Position numbers and translations under genes: made by a program. The notes beneath the pieces were generated by a model. It had not been told where the DNA came from, ran no database searches, and saw only the letters and a program-made list of their open reading frames with translations. Of a stretch of 64,000 bases of DNA, positions 10,932-23,231 are shown piece after piece (the first letter of the stretch is position 1; each line of letters opens with the position of its first letter). Origin of the DNA: Hymenoscyphus infarciens (taxonomy: Eukaryota > Ascomycota > Leotiomycetes > Helotiales > Helotiaceae); NCBI GenBank assembly GCA_001414345.1, contig LLCB01000067.1:151981-215980 (forward strand). The letters run 5' to 3'.

Positions 10932-13900
10932 ATGCCTTCGTTTTCTTTCCTCAGATCCTCGAAAGGAGGAAGCCAGCAGCTTGACGTGGACGGTCAAGCT
11001 TCTCGAGATCCCGGCGGCTCGGAAGACCATGAACCTACAGCCACGGAGAAGGCGCAAAGGAGGAGGTCAACTAGACAATTCTTCCGGGCTCTGATCAAGA
11101 AGCCTGCGGAATCGGACGAGTCTAGACCTAGTCGTTGGCGCAACAATTCCATGGTATGTTCAGATCAAGATGCCATTTGACTCATTGTCTCGGAATCGAT
11201 TGACTGACTCCCTCCATCACCCAGAAGAAACCTCAACCGCTCCAGTTGCAGTCTCCTCACTCTACAGAACAAGCCCTCTCACCTATGTCGGACACGAATA
11301 AACCCTTACCTCCTCCCCCTCCTCCAGAACCCAGTTCTCGTCCAGCCACAGAAGCCCCTCCTTCGGCAAAGCCTGCTACGAAGCTGGCCAGGATAATATC
11401 TCCAATTGCTACGCCGGATCTTCACAAACTCTTCTCTGGAGCCCCTCAGTTCTTTGCTCGCTCCGAAGGCCATCATACTGGTGCGCCGCACCCTTCGACA
11501 GCCTTTCCTTGGAACACGGAAGTGGAAATAAGGGATCTTTCTGACCATGTTCGGATACGAGATGAGGCTTGGGGGTGTGTTACTGCGTTGCCCCATATTA
11601 CAATCCAAGCAAAGAGAGAATCGAAACCTAGGAAACACCGAGCACACTTTGAACCTCGGTGCCATGAACGACCGAACATGCTTAGTATGCAAGGTATTGA
11701 AAGGGGAACAATTGGGTTTGGAGCTGCATTGGAGTTAGGGGTGGCCGATTGTCTGAACACTCCCGGCGAAGGCCCAGATCGCGACCCAGAATTGGTATCA
11801 GATCGTCGGAAGAGCTTCCTCAACGAGAAGATTGGGTTACGTCCATTAACAGACTCTACGCTCACGGAGCGACTTTCCAAAGTGAGTACGAATTATCACG
11901 AGGATCCCATGAACCACCATCGACCAACTGTTGAGCTTTATACCGAGCTTTTTACGCAGATATTGTATCCTCCTCCGAGGGTGACTGACTCACAGGATCC
12001 GTATAGCTTACAAGTTCAAATTGAAGCTCTCATTGATGTTTTGGCGGAGCCGTTAGTCTGGTTTGATTTCAGCATCGTTGAATGGAGAATGCGTCTTGGA
12101 CAGATTTTATGGGGGTCATCCTTGGACAGCGAACTCGGTGACGAGATTTCAGTTAGCAACGAAATTTTACACGAACCGGGAACTCAAAAGTACTGGCTCT
12201 TGCTTCAAATTTTACTATCGAGCGAGCTCTTACTTCGACTGGATGCAGTATCGCAGAACATTGATCAAGGTATTGAAGAACTGAACCCCGCAGAACTCCG
12301 CCGATTCGATAAGAGTGCCACTACAAGTGTAAAATGGTCGATGATATTAGCGAGACGCTGGCTGGAAAACATCCGGATTGGGAAGCCGGATCTTGACGCT
12401 GCAGCTGACAAGAAGTCCGCGCCGGGCTGGCTAGCCAGTCTAACTGGCACAACCGAAGAAGCACCTAAAGTAGTTGAAAGTGTTGAGCATCTGAAGTTTG
12501 AAGGCATAAACAAAACTCAACAGCTGGCTGGTCTTCTGCATTTCGCCGGAAAAATTGGTTGGCCCAATCTCGATAGTCTAAGCGCAAAGGTTGCAACGAA
12601 TGGCATCAAGCTATCAAACAATACGCCGAGCACACCTTTTGCTGCAAGTCCACTATCGATCTCGAGTCAAAATTCCACCGGCTATTTTTCCAGGCGACGA
12701 CCAACTGGAAACTTGAGTCCATCTGTACAAAGGAACAGGTCAGCAATGCTACAACCAGCTGGTTGGCTTTCAAGCTCATACATAAACGGTCTGGTATTAC
12801 CAGGCGAAGGATTGAGCCATTTTTTGATAGCTACCCTACTGGAAAACGATGACGCCGCTGTCTCGAAATTGGGCGACGAGGCGAATTTATTTGGTGGCTT
12901 TGTGTACTCCGGTCGAAGCTTTTGGAGTACGGGATGTATTGTTGGAAGGGTGCTAGCGGCCAGAAAAGGGGCAAAAGAGTGTATGGGGTGGATATCGTCC
13001 GATGTAATTCCTCTGGGGACAAGAGAGGCGTGGGTAGATATCGATGTTGAATCTTCTGTGCATGATGGTAGGTTTAGTCTCCCGGGGTCACAACCTTTTT
13101 CATTTCCAAGTACTAAGCGATGCGTAGAATTACGGAAGACCGAGAAGCCCAGACTCTGGAACAAATCACTCATCGAGACAAGGGGGAGTGTGCTAGGTGG
13201 AGCTGATTGCTCTTCCGTTCTACCTGGCGATTTCGTCATTCCTTCCGATGAGTCGAGTCAAAAGCCCCTTTCTGTGATTTTCGAGTCACTCGACTTATTT
13301 TCCGCCGTCGATTCAGAAGTAAATTCAATTGCCGAGACGCCAGGGACCGAGACTGCCGGAGTCAATGTTCCCGGTATCAAGACATATTCTGCCATGATGA
13401 GATTTGCCTTGGAAGTTGACGGGGATGGAAAGAAGGAGCTTAATCTTGCGCTCTCTCATGATGTGAATTTTGTCACTGCGCATCCTTGTGTTCCTTCGCC
13501 TTTTATCGATATTATCCGTACGCCGACGAGTCCTTCTTTTCAGGATCCTGAGCAGAAATCGGGGCAAGCATCTACCATTTCTAGTAAGTTTATAATTGTG
13601 GCTCTACGCTAGCTTCACCTCCCCACGACTTTGGAAGAATTGGGGCAGTGACTAACAATTCATCCAGCTGGCCATCCTCTACACAAAGCCTTCACATTCA
13701 CACGCACCCCCATCCTCGATCTCGTCTCCAAGTCCTCTAGCACAGACTTCTCAGACCTCCTCTCACCACCACACTCACCCGACCCAACTCGCTCTAGCAC
13801 GCATACCACATCTAGCTCCATACCTAAAGTCCTCATAATCGACTGCACGGATTCTACATATGATAGCTTTCCGGCGCGTCCTTTACTTTCACCGAACACT

Positions 13901-14065
13901 GGTCATAAACATGATTTTGGGAATGATCTTGAGATGATGGGTAGAGCTCTTTGTGCGGAGAGGGGATGGAATGCGCTTGTTAGTCGGAGGGGACGGGGGT
14001 GTGTTGGTTGTGCTGTTAGGGAGGCGGGGGCTCTGGGGTGGGGGGTTGTTTTGAGGGTTGCTTGA
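10932..14065 (+). CDS. Conserved-looking 992-aa protein of unknown function
   Basis: Three exons, 10932-11153, 11225-13583, 13668-14065, all joins in frame with canonical GTATGT and GTAAGT donors. I do not recognise the family. Residues 1-75 are basic and Ser/Arg-rich, followed by a poly-proline stretch (PLPPPPPPEPSS) that could bind SH3 or profilin-like partners. Residues 250-480 are a helical, well-ordered part with many Trp and Leu (LVWFDFSIVEWRMRLGQILW, SELLLRLDAV, SVKWSMILARRWLENIRIG). Around 560-640 a second ordered part includes GWLSSSYINGLVLPGEGLSH and GFVYSGRSFWSTGCIVGRV. The C terminus has IPKVLIIDCTDSTYDSFPAR and a Cys/Gly-rich end (RGRGCVGCAVREAGALGWG). No signal peptide or membrane segment is seen, so a cytoplasmic protein is likely. 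The regular pattern of ordered blocks and splice sites argues for a real gene. Confidence 0.75.
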
Positions 14066-14236
14066 GTTGTGGCTTGAAATCGAGGGGAGGGGAAAGGGGG
14101 AGATGATTTATGAGTTTATGATGAACATTAGTAGCGCTGAGATACCCCGCGTTTTTACGCAGCCTTAATTTACACATGCATGCATAGATTTTCAAGAATG
14201 GTTTTGCGCTTGGTCTGGTGGGTACGTTTTCCCTAA

Positions 14237-14697
14237 GGGCCTGTTTGGCTCGCATAAATAATTTAAATATATGTATGAAGATCTGACGAGATGCCCTGAA
14301 TAGTAGTAACCTTGTATAAGTTGGTGTAAATCATCAATTGTTTCTTACTATACCAAGTAATTGTTTAGCTCGTGGTACATATGTTGGTGCATATGTTAGT
14401 ATACATAAGTACTAGGTAGTGATATATATAAACTTTTAAAGATTCACACCTCTAGAGGTCTAAATCCCTTTTTTTTTTTGGTGGTGCATATCCTATTTAT
14501 ATATATATACACTAAGATATACGAGGTTAAACAAGAGATTTCTATCACTTTTGATGTCATTAAATATATAAACTAAACACTAGTATATATATGGAATTAG
14601 TATATATATAGAATTAGTATATATAAATATATAAATATATTACCTCCTGATTTTTAGTAATATATATCCTAGATATATACACGAGCCAAACAAGCCC
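14237..14697. mobile_element. Harbinger/Tourist-like MITE, TAA duplication
   Basis: A 461-bp A+T-rich unit starts GGGCCTGTTTGGCTCG and ends CGAGCCAAACAAGCCC, a 16-bp terminal inverted repeat with one mismatch. It is flanked on both sides by TAA (14234-14236, 14698-14700). A 3-bp TWA duplication and GGG...CTGTTTGG ends are typical of PIF/Harbinger (Tourist) elements. The single mismatch is C versus T, as RIP would produce. It has no coding capacity. Confidence 0.75.
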
Positions 14698-14861
14698 TAA
14701 GAAACAGGCTCTAAGAAATCAAAGGAATCCTTTTCTTGCGCGCGGTGTGCGAGTGTACCTCTTGAAAGAATTTAGAGCTAAAGAATTCCGACAGGTCGAG
14801 GCCGAGAAGCATAGATAGGGAGGGCAGTTGCTCCGCTCCTTCCTTCTCGTCCTAGTTTTGA

Positions 14862-14937
14862 CTTTGATTCTGAGGTGGTTCTTTGATTCTGAGGTGGTTC
14901 TTTGATTCTGAGGTGGTTCTTTGATTCTGAGGTGGTT
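14862..14937 (+). repeat. 19-bp tandem repeat, four perfect copies
   Basis: Four identical head-to-tail copies of CTTTGATTCTGAGGTGGTT. The perfection shows a young expansion in otherwise mutated DNA. No function is apparent. Confidence 0.9.
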
Positions 14938-15937
14938 GCTGGTTACCTTAGGTACCTACTTACTTGAGTGAAAAGCGAGCTAAAGTAAGTAGGTAGGTAG
15001 GTACCTATCTACTTTCTAATGCACTCCCGAGAGGGAAGATACAGTTGCTGGGGGAAAAATCGTAGGTTACTTATCTAGGTAGCGAGTATTAATTAACTGC
15101 TCTCTGCAATCGACCTACCGAGAGAGGACGAAGAGTTAAGAGTATACTTTCTATTGCTTCTTGACCTTTTTTTTTTTTGTTTTGTTTTTTTTGTTTTTTT
15201 TTTGGCGCGCTACTATGAAGGACTATGACTATAACTACAACTATAAGTATAGCTATAGCTATAACTATAACTATAAATAAGAAAGGTAGAAATAATCCTG
15301 AATCTAGTCTAGTCTAGTCTAGTCGAGATTATGACTCCTTCTCCTCCTCCTCCTCTCCCCTAACTAACTAACCAACTAACTAACACAAGGATATGGAAGA
15401 AAGGAAATCCCACGAGGCGAAGAGATTGCGTAGACTGACTTGACTAGTCGGTCGTCTGTCTGTCTAGTTGTCTGGTTGTTGTTATATAGAGATGTTGTGA
15501 GATAGAGATGTCTCAGTGTTTGTTCCATCTTAGTGGGAGAGCCCTCTTGGTGGGAGAGCCCTCTTTTGTTTGTTCCGCTTCCCTTGGAAGGTGGTGGTGT
15601 TCTAAGTATTTCCTTTGCTGTTGAGTATGTGATTGTGATGGGTTTGTGGGATAAGTGCTTATTTGTAGTTTTCGATATTAATAAGAGGTAGAGAGAGTTA
15701 GAGAGAGTTAGAGGGGGTTGGAGAGGGTCTAGGCTAGGTTAGTGTAGATGGATAGGAACCTAGAAAGAAGTGATTCTTCTTTCTTTCTAGCTAGGCTGAA
15801 ATGAAAAATGTTTGAGGCGGAGGCACCAGCGGCTGATCTTATAGGAATTGGAATTTTTTCTTCTTTTTCAGCTTATTTGGTTTTTCTTAAGTAGTGTCTT
15901 TAACATATTAGATGTAATTTTCTAATGCGTGAATTTA

Positions 15938-16356
15938 GAGCCTGTTTAGCTAGCTCTAAGATAGTATTAAAGAATCTATTAAATATACTAGAACCTTTCT
16001 AAAGTAGCGTAGTATATATTTAGTTATTATCTAATTATTTAAATAATATAAGCAGTAATCGTTTAGCTTGTTTAGTATATATCTTAGATAGTACTAAAAG
16101 TAGTAGTCTAAGTAGTAGTACTAAAATATATATAAGAATATATTCTAATTATCGTTCTTTAGATAATAATTAGATAATTACCTTAATTTAGTAGTATATA
16201 TCTTTTCAAAGTATATTCGACTATATTTTAAGATATACTATACTTTTTAGATATACGAGCTAAACGATTTAGAATATATATAAGTATCTTTTAACTCTAG
16301 ACTCGTATATAAATCTCATATATCTAAAATAAATTATATACGTACTAAATAAGCTC
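15938..16356. mobile_element. Second Harbinger/Tourist-like MITE, TTA duplication, RIP-mutated
   Basis: A 419-bp A+T-rich unit starting GAGCCTGTTTAGCTAG and ending CTAAATAAGCTC, flanked by TTA at 15935-15937 and 16357-16359. The ends match those of the 14.2-kb element except for C-to-T and G-to-A changes, so it is an older, mutated member of the same family. Internal copies of GTTTAGCTTG and ACGAGCTAAAC suggest nesting or rearrangement. Confidence 0.65.
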
Positions 16357-17869
16357 TTAGAAAGAGATTATTATACTTAAAAATATTACTTTGTTTAGTA
16401 ATATTCTACTACGAGTACTAAGACTCTCTAGTCCACGTGTCTAACGAGTCGGCTATAGCTTACTCTAAAGAGTTTTTAGCCTCTAAATTATTTTGAGAGT
16501 AAGCTATAACTTAGCTATAACTTACTCGTATTATTTTCAGTCCTCTAAATCGAAACTGGGGTTACTTATAAATCAGTAGCTTATCTACAATGTTTCTGGC
16601 TCTCACACATCACTTAACGGGTAAGCTATACATTTGTAGCTTAACCACTCAACGGAAAACGAACACGTGACTGGTCGTTTCTAAATTCTTTGGTCGTTTG
16701 AGGTTAAGTGCAGAACGGCGAGAGCAGACAGTGTGTAGGTGGTTTGTTAGCATATAACTGGTGTATATAGATAGCTACTTTGACTTTTGTTGCATGTTGC
16801 AAAATCTCCAGATGTTGTGAAATAAGCAAGAGAAAAAACAAGAGCTCAGTGTATGTGAAGTAAGACTTGAGTGAAATCTGTGAGGTAGAAGTTTTGTTAT
16901 CTTTCGCAAATTGTCTATTATTTGAAATATTTTGAAATAAGGGAATTTCATATTCAGAGATCAGAGTAAGTGAGGGGCTGGGGCAGTGAAAGTGGTGAAG
17001 AGAGAAGTTTTGCTCAAATATCCCGGTAGGGCTTTAGACTAGTGAGTGAAGGCGACTTGGAAACTACAAGAACCTTGAAAGGAATTTTACATGAGGGGCT
17101 TGACATTTAGCTCGCTTGCTGTTTTCCAGTGTTTAATCTATGAAGGGCAAGGTAGAAAGCACCGAGGTTGCAGGTTCTTCCACTCGGGGTAACTTGGAAA
17201 GTGATAAGTGGTAAGCGAGATCCGCTAGGAAGGCGGAAAAGCTGCAGCGGGCGAACCACATCTCCTGGTTCGCAGTCTCACGTAGGTTCAAACACTTTGA
17301 GAAGTCCCCCATCCTAGAATGTGAGCAGGGATAGAAAAGTATTACTTCGTAATTGGGTGTTCAGGTTGTGAGTTTGAATTGGATGAAAGACAAACCCAAA
17401 ACAAAAGGAATAGAAAATTTGGGTGCGATTTTAGGAAGTCGAGAAAGGAGAAATTCACGCAACCCGTGCACCCATTGGACTCTTTACACAATCATCGCGA
17501 GTTGGGGGCATGAGAGTACACGATTTCGAAAGTAGATATTTGTAAAAAACAGAGTCACAGAAAGAAAAAAAGTAGAGAGCCTTAAGTGGAATTTGAAGGG
17601 ATTGAGCGAGGTCACAGTGCAGTACTAGTAGTAAGCGAGATCAAGCAGCAACAGTGACACAACCCTCAACACCCCTTCACCTGATAAAGCAGTCTCTTCG
17701 GATACAACACAATCAAAAGCTATATAAATAGACTAAATAGATATCGAAAAATCCAATCTTCATACCCTCCAAAATTCCAAACTCCTCACTCCCTCCCCCA
17801 CCCTCTTCTCTCATCGACCGCCTCCCTTCCCCGCTGCCTTCTCTCCTCCCCTCAGACCCATCACCTCCA

Positions 17870-20800
17870 TCACGTCCCCTTCATCTCAACATCCGGCTCC
17901 ATCTTCCCCCCCTTATACGGCCACTCGGGCACGCCCAAATTATTCGCCATAATAAACGCCGTCAAATCCCTAACACTCTCCGCCAACTCCCTCTTCTTCG
18001 CCTTGATCAAGCCCATATTAGGCCCCTCCTTGCCATGAGTCCAAGTCCCCACATTATACGGTAACCCCTTGCCACTCACATTACACCAATTAACCAACTG
18101 CCGTCTACGATCATAATATTTCTCATACCACCTCTTCTCCGACTCGAGATCGCCGAATATCAAATTCCCCTGCGCGTCTTGCTTGAGGTCGATTTCGGAA
18201 TCGGGGACGGGCGGGAATTTGTAGGTTACGTGGTGGATTCCGGAGTCGAGGACGATTTGGGAGGTGAGTTCGTTGTTGGGGTCTTGGGAGGCGGGTTCCA
18301 CGATACGGGCGTCTTGGAGGCGGCCGTCGATTTGGAGTTTCCAGGGGAAGGGGTTGACGTTTGGTACTAGGATGTCGCCTGTTTCTCTCCTCACAGCATG
18401 TAGAAGAGGAGGGTGATCGAGAGGCAATCTTGGACGACCGACTTGATCGGGATAGAGTTGATCCCACCAATGGCCTTTACAGAGGTTTGCATATGTGATT
18501 GCAGCGGTGAGCGCGTCGAAGTCTGCTTGATACTTGGGAGGTCCTGCGATACGCGGTTGGCCTGCTGTGGTTCCGGGGAGACGTTCGCGTTCCATGAACT
18601 CTAGGAGTTGCGTTATGCGATCGTCCAGGACGTTGATTTCGAATTTCAGAACACGCGTTACGAGATCGGGGAAGGTTTTGGTGGGGAGGAAGGAGGGTGC
18701 GGTGATGCCTTCTGGGATGCGCCACAGAGGGGGGATGGTGTTGAAGGAGAGGAGTGCTTGTTGGAGGTGGTGGATGGCTTCTTGCATTGCAATCCAGATT
18801 TTGTAGCGGAGGTCTGCTTTGAAGCCCATTATCGGATCGCTAAGTGGGATATCTGATTTCTCCACCTCTCTTTGGTCGGACATGAATCCTAGAGCTACGC
18901 GTATGGTTGTTGAGATATCCTTGCTTTTCCCCTCTAACACTTGTATAGACATCGGACTCAAAACATGTTTCTTGTTCTCCACCGCCTCCCTTTTCAAATC
19001 GAGCAACCGTCCGAATAAGCGAGCTATCTCCTGTTGAAGAAGACTATATATAAGTCGTTCATACTGCTCGTACTTCAAATTCTTCACCACCTTGAGTTGC
19101 TGATCAAACATATCCAGAACCTGAATGTGAATTCTCCGATTACTCGTCTCATTCCTAGGCTGTGGATGATCCCAAGGAATCACCCCATAAGGACCAACAT
19201 CCTTCACAAACACATCCGTAAACAACTTCACAGCATCACAAAGACCTAAATAAACCTCAAACACGACATTCTCCAAGCCCTTAAAGTGGAGTAACTTGTT
19301 CGGTGGAAGTCGAATGTTCAATCCCATCTTGACGAATTGCAGATTGCCTCCCAACCTCTCCACCTCATCCTCCAATCGATTCTTGTAAGACTCCAATTCC
19401 TTCAATCGTATCCTATCCATATTATTCAAGATATTCGCGAAGACAGGTTGATCCCTGACATTGCCCAGTCCACCAGCAGCAATCTGTAACACCATCGCTT
19501 GCGTGAGTTCCTGCAGATAACTCCTCACAGTATAATGTCTCGCCTCCTCCTCGCTCTTCCCAAACTCTCTCGCGGCTTCTTGAACCATAAGATCATTATC
19601 CCTATGCGTCTTCAGGAGAACATACTTCTCATTCTGCAATCTCTTGATAAGCGCTTGACAGCTCGCTTCATTCTTACAAGCTCTCGAACCAACGGTATTC
19701 CGTTCATTCTCAAGCTCGAGTTTGTTTCTCATAGCGAGGTGACGGGCGTGATTTAATTCTTTGTCTTTGTTTTGGAGGGCGGTGCGGAGGGCCACGACTT
19801 CTTCTTTGGTTTGCAGCACATTGCCATCCCCCTTTGCATACCCAAGTTGAGCTTTCATGTTACTAATCCTGGTCTCGTATTTCTTCTCCTGACTCAGTTG
19901 GTGACGTTCAAGTTCATAAATAACATCCTGTAAACGCTCAACCTCATTTCGGTGCTCGCGACTTTTGGGAGAAAGTAACGGCTGGGGATTGGGATTGATA
20001 GGACCTTCCTTCCATGCCTCGGGATTGATTTTTCGTCTTTCAGCTTGTCTAGCAATCTGTCTCTGTGCATCTGTAGGGTTCGGAGGAAGGCCTTGAAGGA
20101 TCCTTATTTCGTCCGCTTGTTGTCTGACTCGTTCTCGGAGGGGTTGGTTATTTTTAATTGAGCGATGTAAGTCATCCATTAGAGTGTTACGTGCCTGGCA
20201 GAGAACGTTCAGCTCATCCACGGTAGGACACTGACAGTCCTGGATGTGGTGACAGGTGCGGAAGTAGTAGAGGGAGGTGAAGATATGATGAACAGGTTTG
20301 AGGATCGACAAAAGATATGGTGAAGCTTGAGAGGCGACTAAAACAATGAAGTCGATGGCTGGCCTCATCATCGTTGTGACAACTTGCCATGCCCTTGACG
20401 GAGTCTCGGTGTAGAAATGGTAGGTGAGTAATCCGAGGGCTACGACGGAGAGTGCGGCCGCAGCTAGGAGGAATTGCTTGAATGACCAGAATAGCCATAC
20501 TGCTCCTAAAGCGAGAGTGAGAAGCCCAAAGACAATGCGGGCCAAAATATTTGGTGAAGTATGTCGAACGACACCAACCGAGCGTTCAACCTATTTGATA
20601 TCAGGCATGTAATGGTAGGTGTCTATAGTATGCATAGGAAACTTACATGCTCCGGGCCGTGGGTAACAATATAGTAGAAAGCAGCTCCAATTGCACCTAG
20701 TGTCTAGAATCTAAAATTACCGACTACTCTTCTACGTGATATATATACCCGGCAAGTACTTACTGGTAATGGACCAAGAAAGCTCAACAAATACTTAATC

Positions 20801-21187
20801 CTATCAACAAACTTCATTCCATTAGCACCCAATCCACAACTCACAGGGTTATCCAAAACTCACCAACGCCATTAATTCCCCCTGCCTCCTAAACCCATCC
20901 TCATTCCCCAAACACTTCTGCAAAGTCCACCACCCCTCCTGATCCAAATCGTACCATGGATTCTTGACGGCCTTAACTCTCGCGCACGCCGTACCTACCG
21001 CATCATTCCCGAGTGCCGCCCGAATGTACTCAAGGTCATAATAAATATTCCCCCAAAGACCCTGCCAAACCCCAAAATACAGAATCAGAAGCAAAATGAT
21101 GACCACGATGGTCAAAAACGTTTTGGACCTCAGAAGTGGCCAATCCTCTTGGTCCTGCGGCGCAACACTATTTCTTCTTCTTTCCAT
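17870..21187 (-). CDS. Membrane and coiled-coil protein A (paralogue of the 44-kb gene)
   Basis: Four exons: 21187-20864, 20811-20764, 20703-20647, 20590-17870, giving 1049 aa; all introns are phase 0 and the frame closes. Residues about 23-39 are a first membrane segment, followed by WQGLWGNIYY-DLEY and GWWTLQKC. Further hydrophobic segments lie near 115-135, 160-203 and 220-250. Directly after the last is the motif CHHIQDCQC (about 256-264), a possible metal- or redox-active Cys/His cluster, then heptad-rich helices (NTLMDDLHRSIKNNQ, ERLQDVIYELERHQ) and a mostly helical C-terminal half with Trp/Pro-rich loops. I know no named family. Exon 1 has the same length and pattern as exon 1 of the gene at 44.0 kb. 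The start was placed at 21187 to match that paralogue; an ATG at 21313 would add 42 residues. Probably an organelle-membrane protein with a large cytosolic coiled-coil part, by inference only. Confidence 0.7.
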
Positions 21188-21581
21188 GGCTGGCGGAGAG
21201 CCATACGGCAGAGGTGTAGATAGTGACGGGTAGGATTGTGTAGCAGTGCGAAAGTGACAAGACTTCTCGAGGACGTGAAGGATTTGTGGATTAGGCGTCG
21301 GTTGGAAAATCATCCACCACTGAGCGGACGCTTTCGACCGAACTGGGCGTTGGAGGAATAAAGAAATTGATGTTGGTGGACAAAGAAAAGAAGTCTAGTG
21401 GCGCGACTAAGAAAATCCGAGAACGAGTGACAGACCTTCATCCCAGAGCGGCAATACCACCAATACTGAGAAGAACAAAGAAAATGAAGTAAAATTGTAT
21501 TATATGTACTATATCTCCAAGCTCAGCAGTGTTAAACAAATATCCATTTCATATACGTTAGAAGTATAAAGTGTGTAAATA
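21188..21581. other. Short intergenic, promoter of gene A
   Basis: About 390 bp between the stop of the lipid phosphatase gene (21582) and the start of gene A, both on the minus strand. It holds the gene A promoter and leader plus the phosphatase 3' UTR upstream sequence. No coding feature apart from the possible N-terminal extension of gene A to 21313. Confidence 0.5.
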
Positions 21582-22729
21582 CTAGTTCTCGTCGTCATCG
21601 CTCAAATCAAAATCTCGGACCCCTCTTCCTGTTTCCTCGTCGTTCTTGATCTTTCCAAAGCCCTCGTTGAACATCGTTTCACGAGAGGGAAATGGCTCGT
21701 CACAGTTCGGTGAACGAAGCTTAGGATAATATCGCCTGTAGGAGAAATAGGCAACGCTGATTCCAATAATGGAGCCGCAAGTAACATCGTAAACGTCGTG
21801 GCTGGATTTAAAGTTAGCCTTGTTGTAAACTAGAAGAGCCTTGGGAACCAAGGGGGACATACCGATAATCCTCGCATCGACTGATTGCAATCATAGCCGC
21901 GCAAAGTAAAGGAGCCATGGCAAGCAATGCCCTCCCTAAATCTGTTCTCGGACGAAAAACATGCATCTGTCCACAGAAAAACAGGGCAAGGAAACCCAGA
22001 CCTGCGAATGCAAATGAAGAATGCCCAGAAGGAAAGCTCCTCCACCCATCGTGCAAAACATGATGATTCTTCTCTGTGCAAACACTGATATCAACTAACA
22101 CATCTTTCGGTGTCCCAGGTTTCGGCTTGCATCGTGATATCAGATCTGGTCTTGGTCGTCCAACGGCATTCTTAATAACGTCCGTGATGAATGTAGTGAG
22201 AAACAAGCTGCGAATTGTTGGCAAGAAACCATATCGAATTCGGGATGTACGGACCTTATTAAGAACCCAAGTAATGTAACATGGCTCTTGTGTACCCCAG
22301 CTCGTAGAATCCCAAGCGTCAAAGCCAGAATTACAAATGGTATGCATCCAGCATAAATTATGTTCCAACCCGGAGGCACCCTCTCGACTTCGGCGTGGGG
22401 GTATTGGATGTTGATATTGCTTATGAAGAACAATCGATGGAATGGTTCCTGCAGAAACTCAATCTGCAATATATGACATGCATCAGCAATTATCCGGTAA
22501 AGTAGGCGGGAGGACAGCATAGGCTCGTCGTACCAAGAAATATGCTGTCGTGAGGATCATTAGACCAATATAATCCGGGGCGTATGTTTTCTAGTAGCAG
22601 TCAGTCTCTCGCCTAAAGTGATTTGATTTGGCATATGTCTCCTAAGTCTCCTACCTCCCAAAACCTAGCAACACTCCCAATCCAACCTGATCTCGCAGTC
22701 AATCCACCATCAGAACTTCTAAGGGACAT
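21582..22729 (-). CDS. Lipid phosphate phosphatase (PAP2 family)
   Basis: Five exons: 22729-22655, 22590-22534, 22463-22255, 22207-21863, 21801-21582, giving 301 aa. Integral-membrane phosphatases of this type (yeast Dpp1/Lpp1) dephosphorylate diacylglycerol pyrophosphate, phosphatidate and lysophosphatidate in vacuolar or Golgi membranes. All three catalytic motifs are present: KNAVGRPRP (K-x6-RP), PSGHSSFAF (PSGH) and SRCEDYRHDVYD (SR-x5-H-x3-D), the last created only by the exon 4/5 join. Six hydrophobic segments are visible, and the C terminus is acidic (DLSDDDEN). The third intron has an unusual GTCCGT donor, but the join restores ISLFLTTFITDVIKNAVG, so I accept it. Divergent from MED7. 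Confidence 0.9.
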
Positions 22730-23231
22730 CTTTCTTCGGACTCGGTTCAATAGTCTCGCATGCCTAAAGCATGGAAATAAACTAAGGAGCGACACTGTGG
22801 GAGAGCAACAACGTAACGAGGGAAGCGAAAGACGAGGAAGATAAGAGCGAGAGCGAGAGCGAGAGAGAGACAGAAATAGGGGAGGACTTGAGGTGTGAAT
22901 GAATTGTATTGTACCTGACGTCGGTGGTGTAATTGTATCAACCACGCGACACCTGTCACAAACCACAATGAAGCACAGCCTGACTCGGTGACGCTGCGGA
23001 TGATCCTACAGGGGATGTTTTTGGTGGAGCATCACTGAAGCTTCCAGGGTGTGTTTAGCGCTTCCTCAGCCTTGCCAAATTCGTTCCCCCAGGTACTCCG
23101 TACCACCAGCCGAGGTCGTCACCAAAACAACAATTCACTTTACTTCCCTCACTCCAAGATTGCCCTTCTACTACAGCTGGTGAAGTAGCAAACGCGCCTT
23201 TACACCTCCCTAAACGCAACACAACCACAAG
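22730..23231. promoter_or_regulatory. Divergent promoter, phosphatase / MED7
   Basis: 502 bp between two start codons on opposite strands. It contains a GA-rich tract (GAGAGCGAGAGCGAGAG near 22847-22870), which can act as nucleosome-free DNA in fungal promoters. No specific factor site is assigned. Confidence 0.45.

Larger units (their letters stand above)
14066..17869. other. 3.8-kb gene-free, repeat-rich region
   Basis: Between the 3' ends of two convergent genes. It contains two Harbinger/Tourist-like MITEs, a 19-bp tandem repeat, simple sequence (AGTCT at 15300-15322, CTATAA at 15224-15276, T/G runs at 15168-15202) and TAAGCTATA-type inverted repeats at 16450-16520. A 60-codon frame at 17353-17535 has no support. 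No gene is called. Confidence 0.6.

Noticed and set aside
17220..17300. GC-rich stretch with GGTTCGCAGTC resembling a tRNA T-arm
   Set aside because: No acceptor stem, D-arm or anticodon arm could be paired around it.
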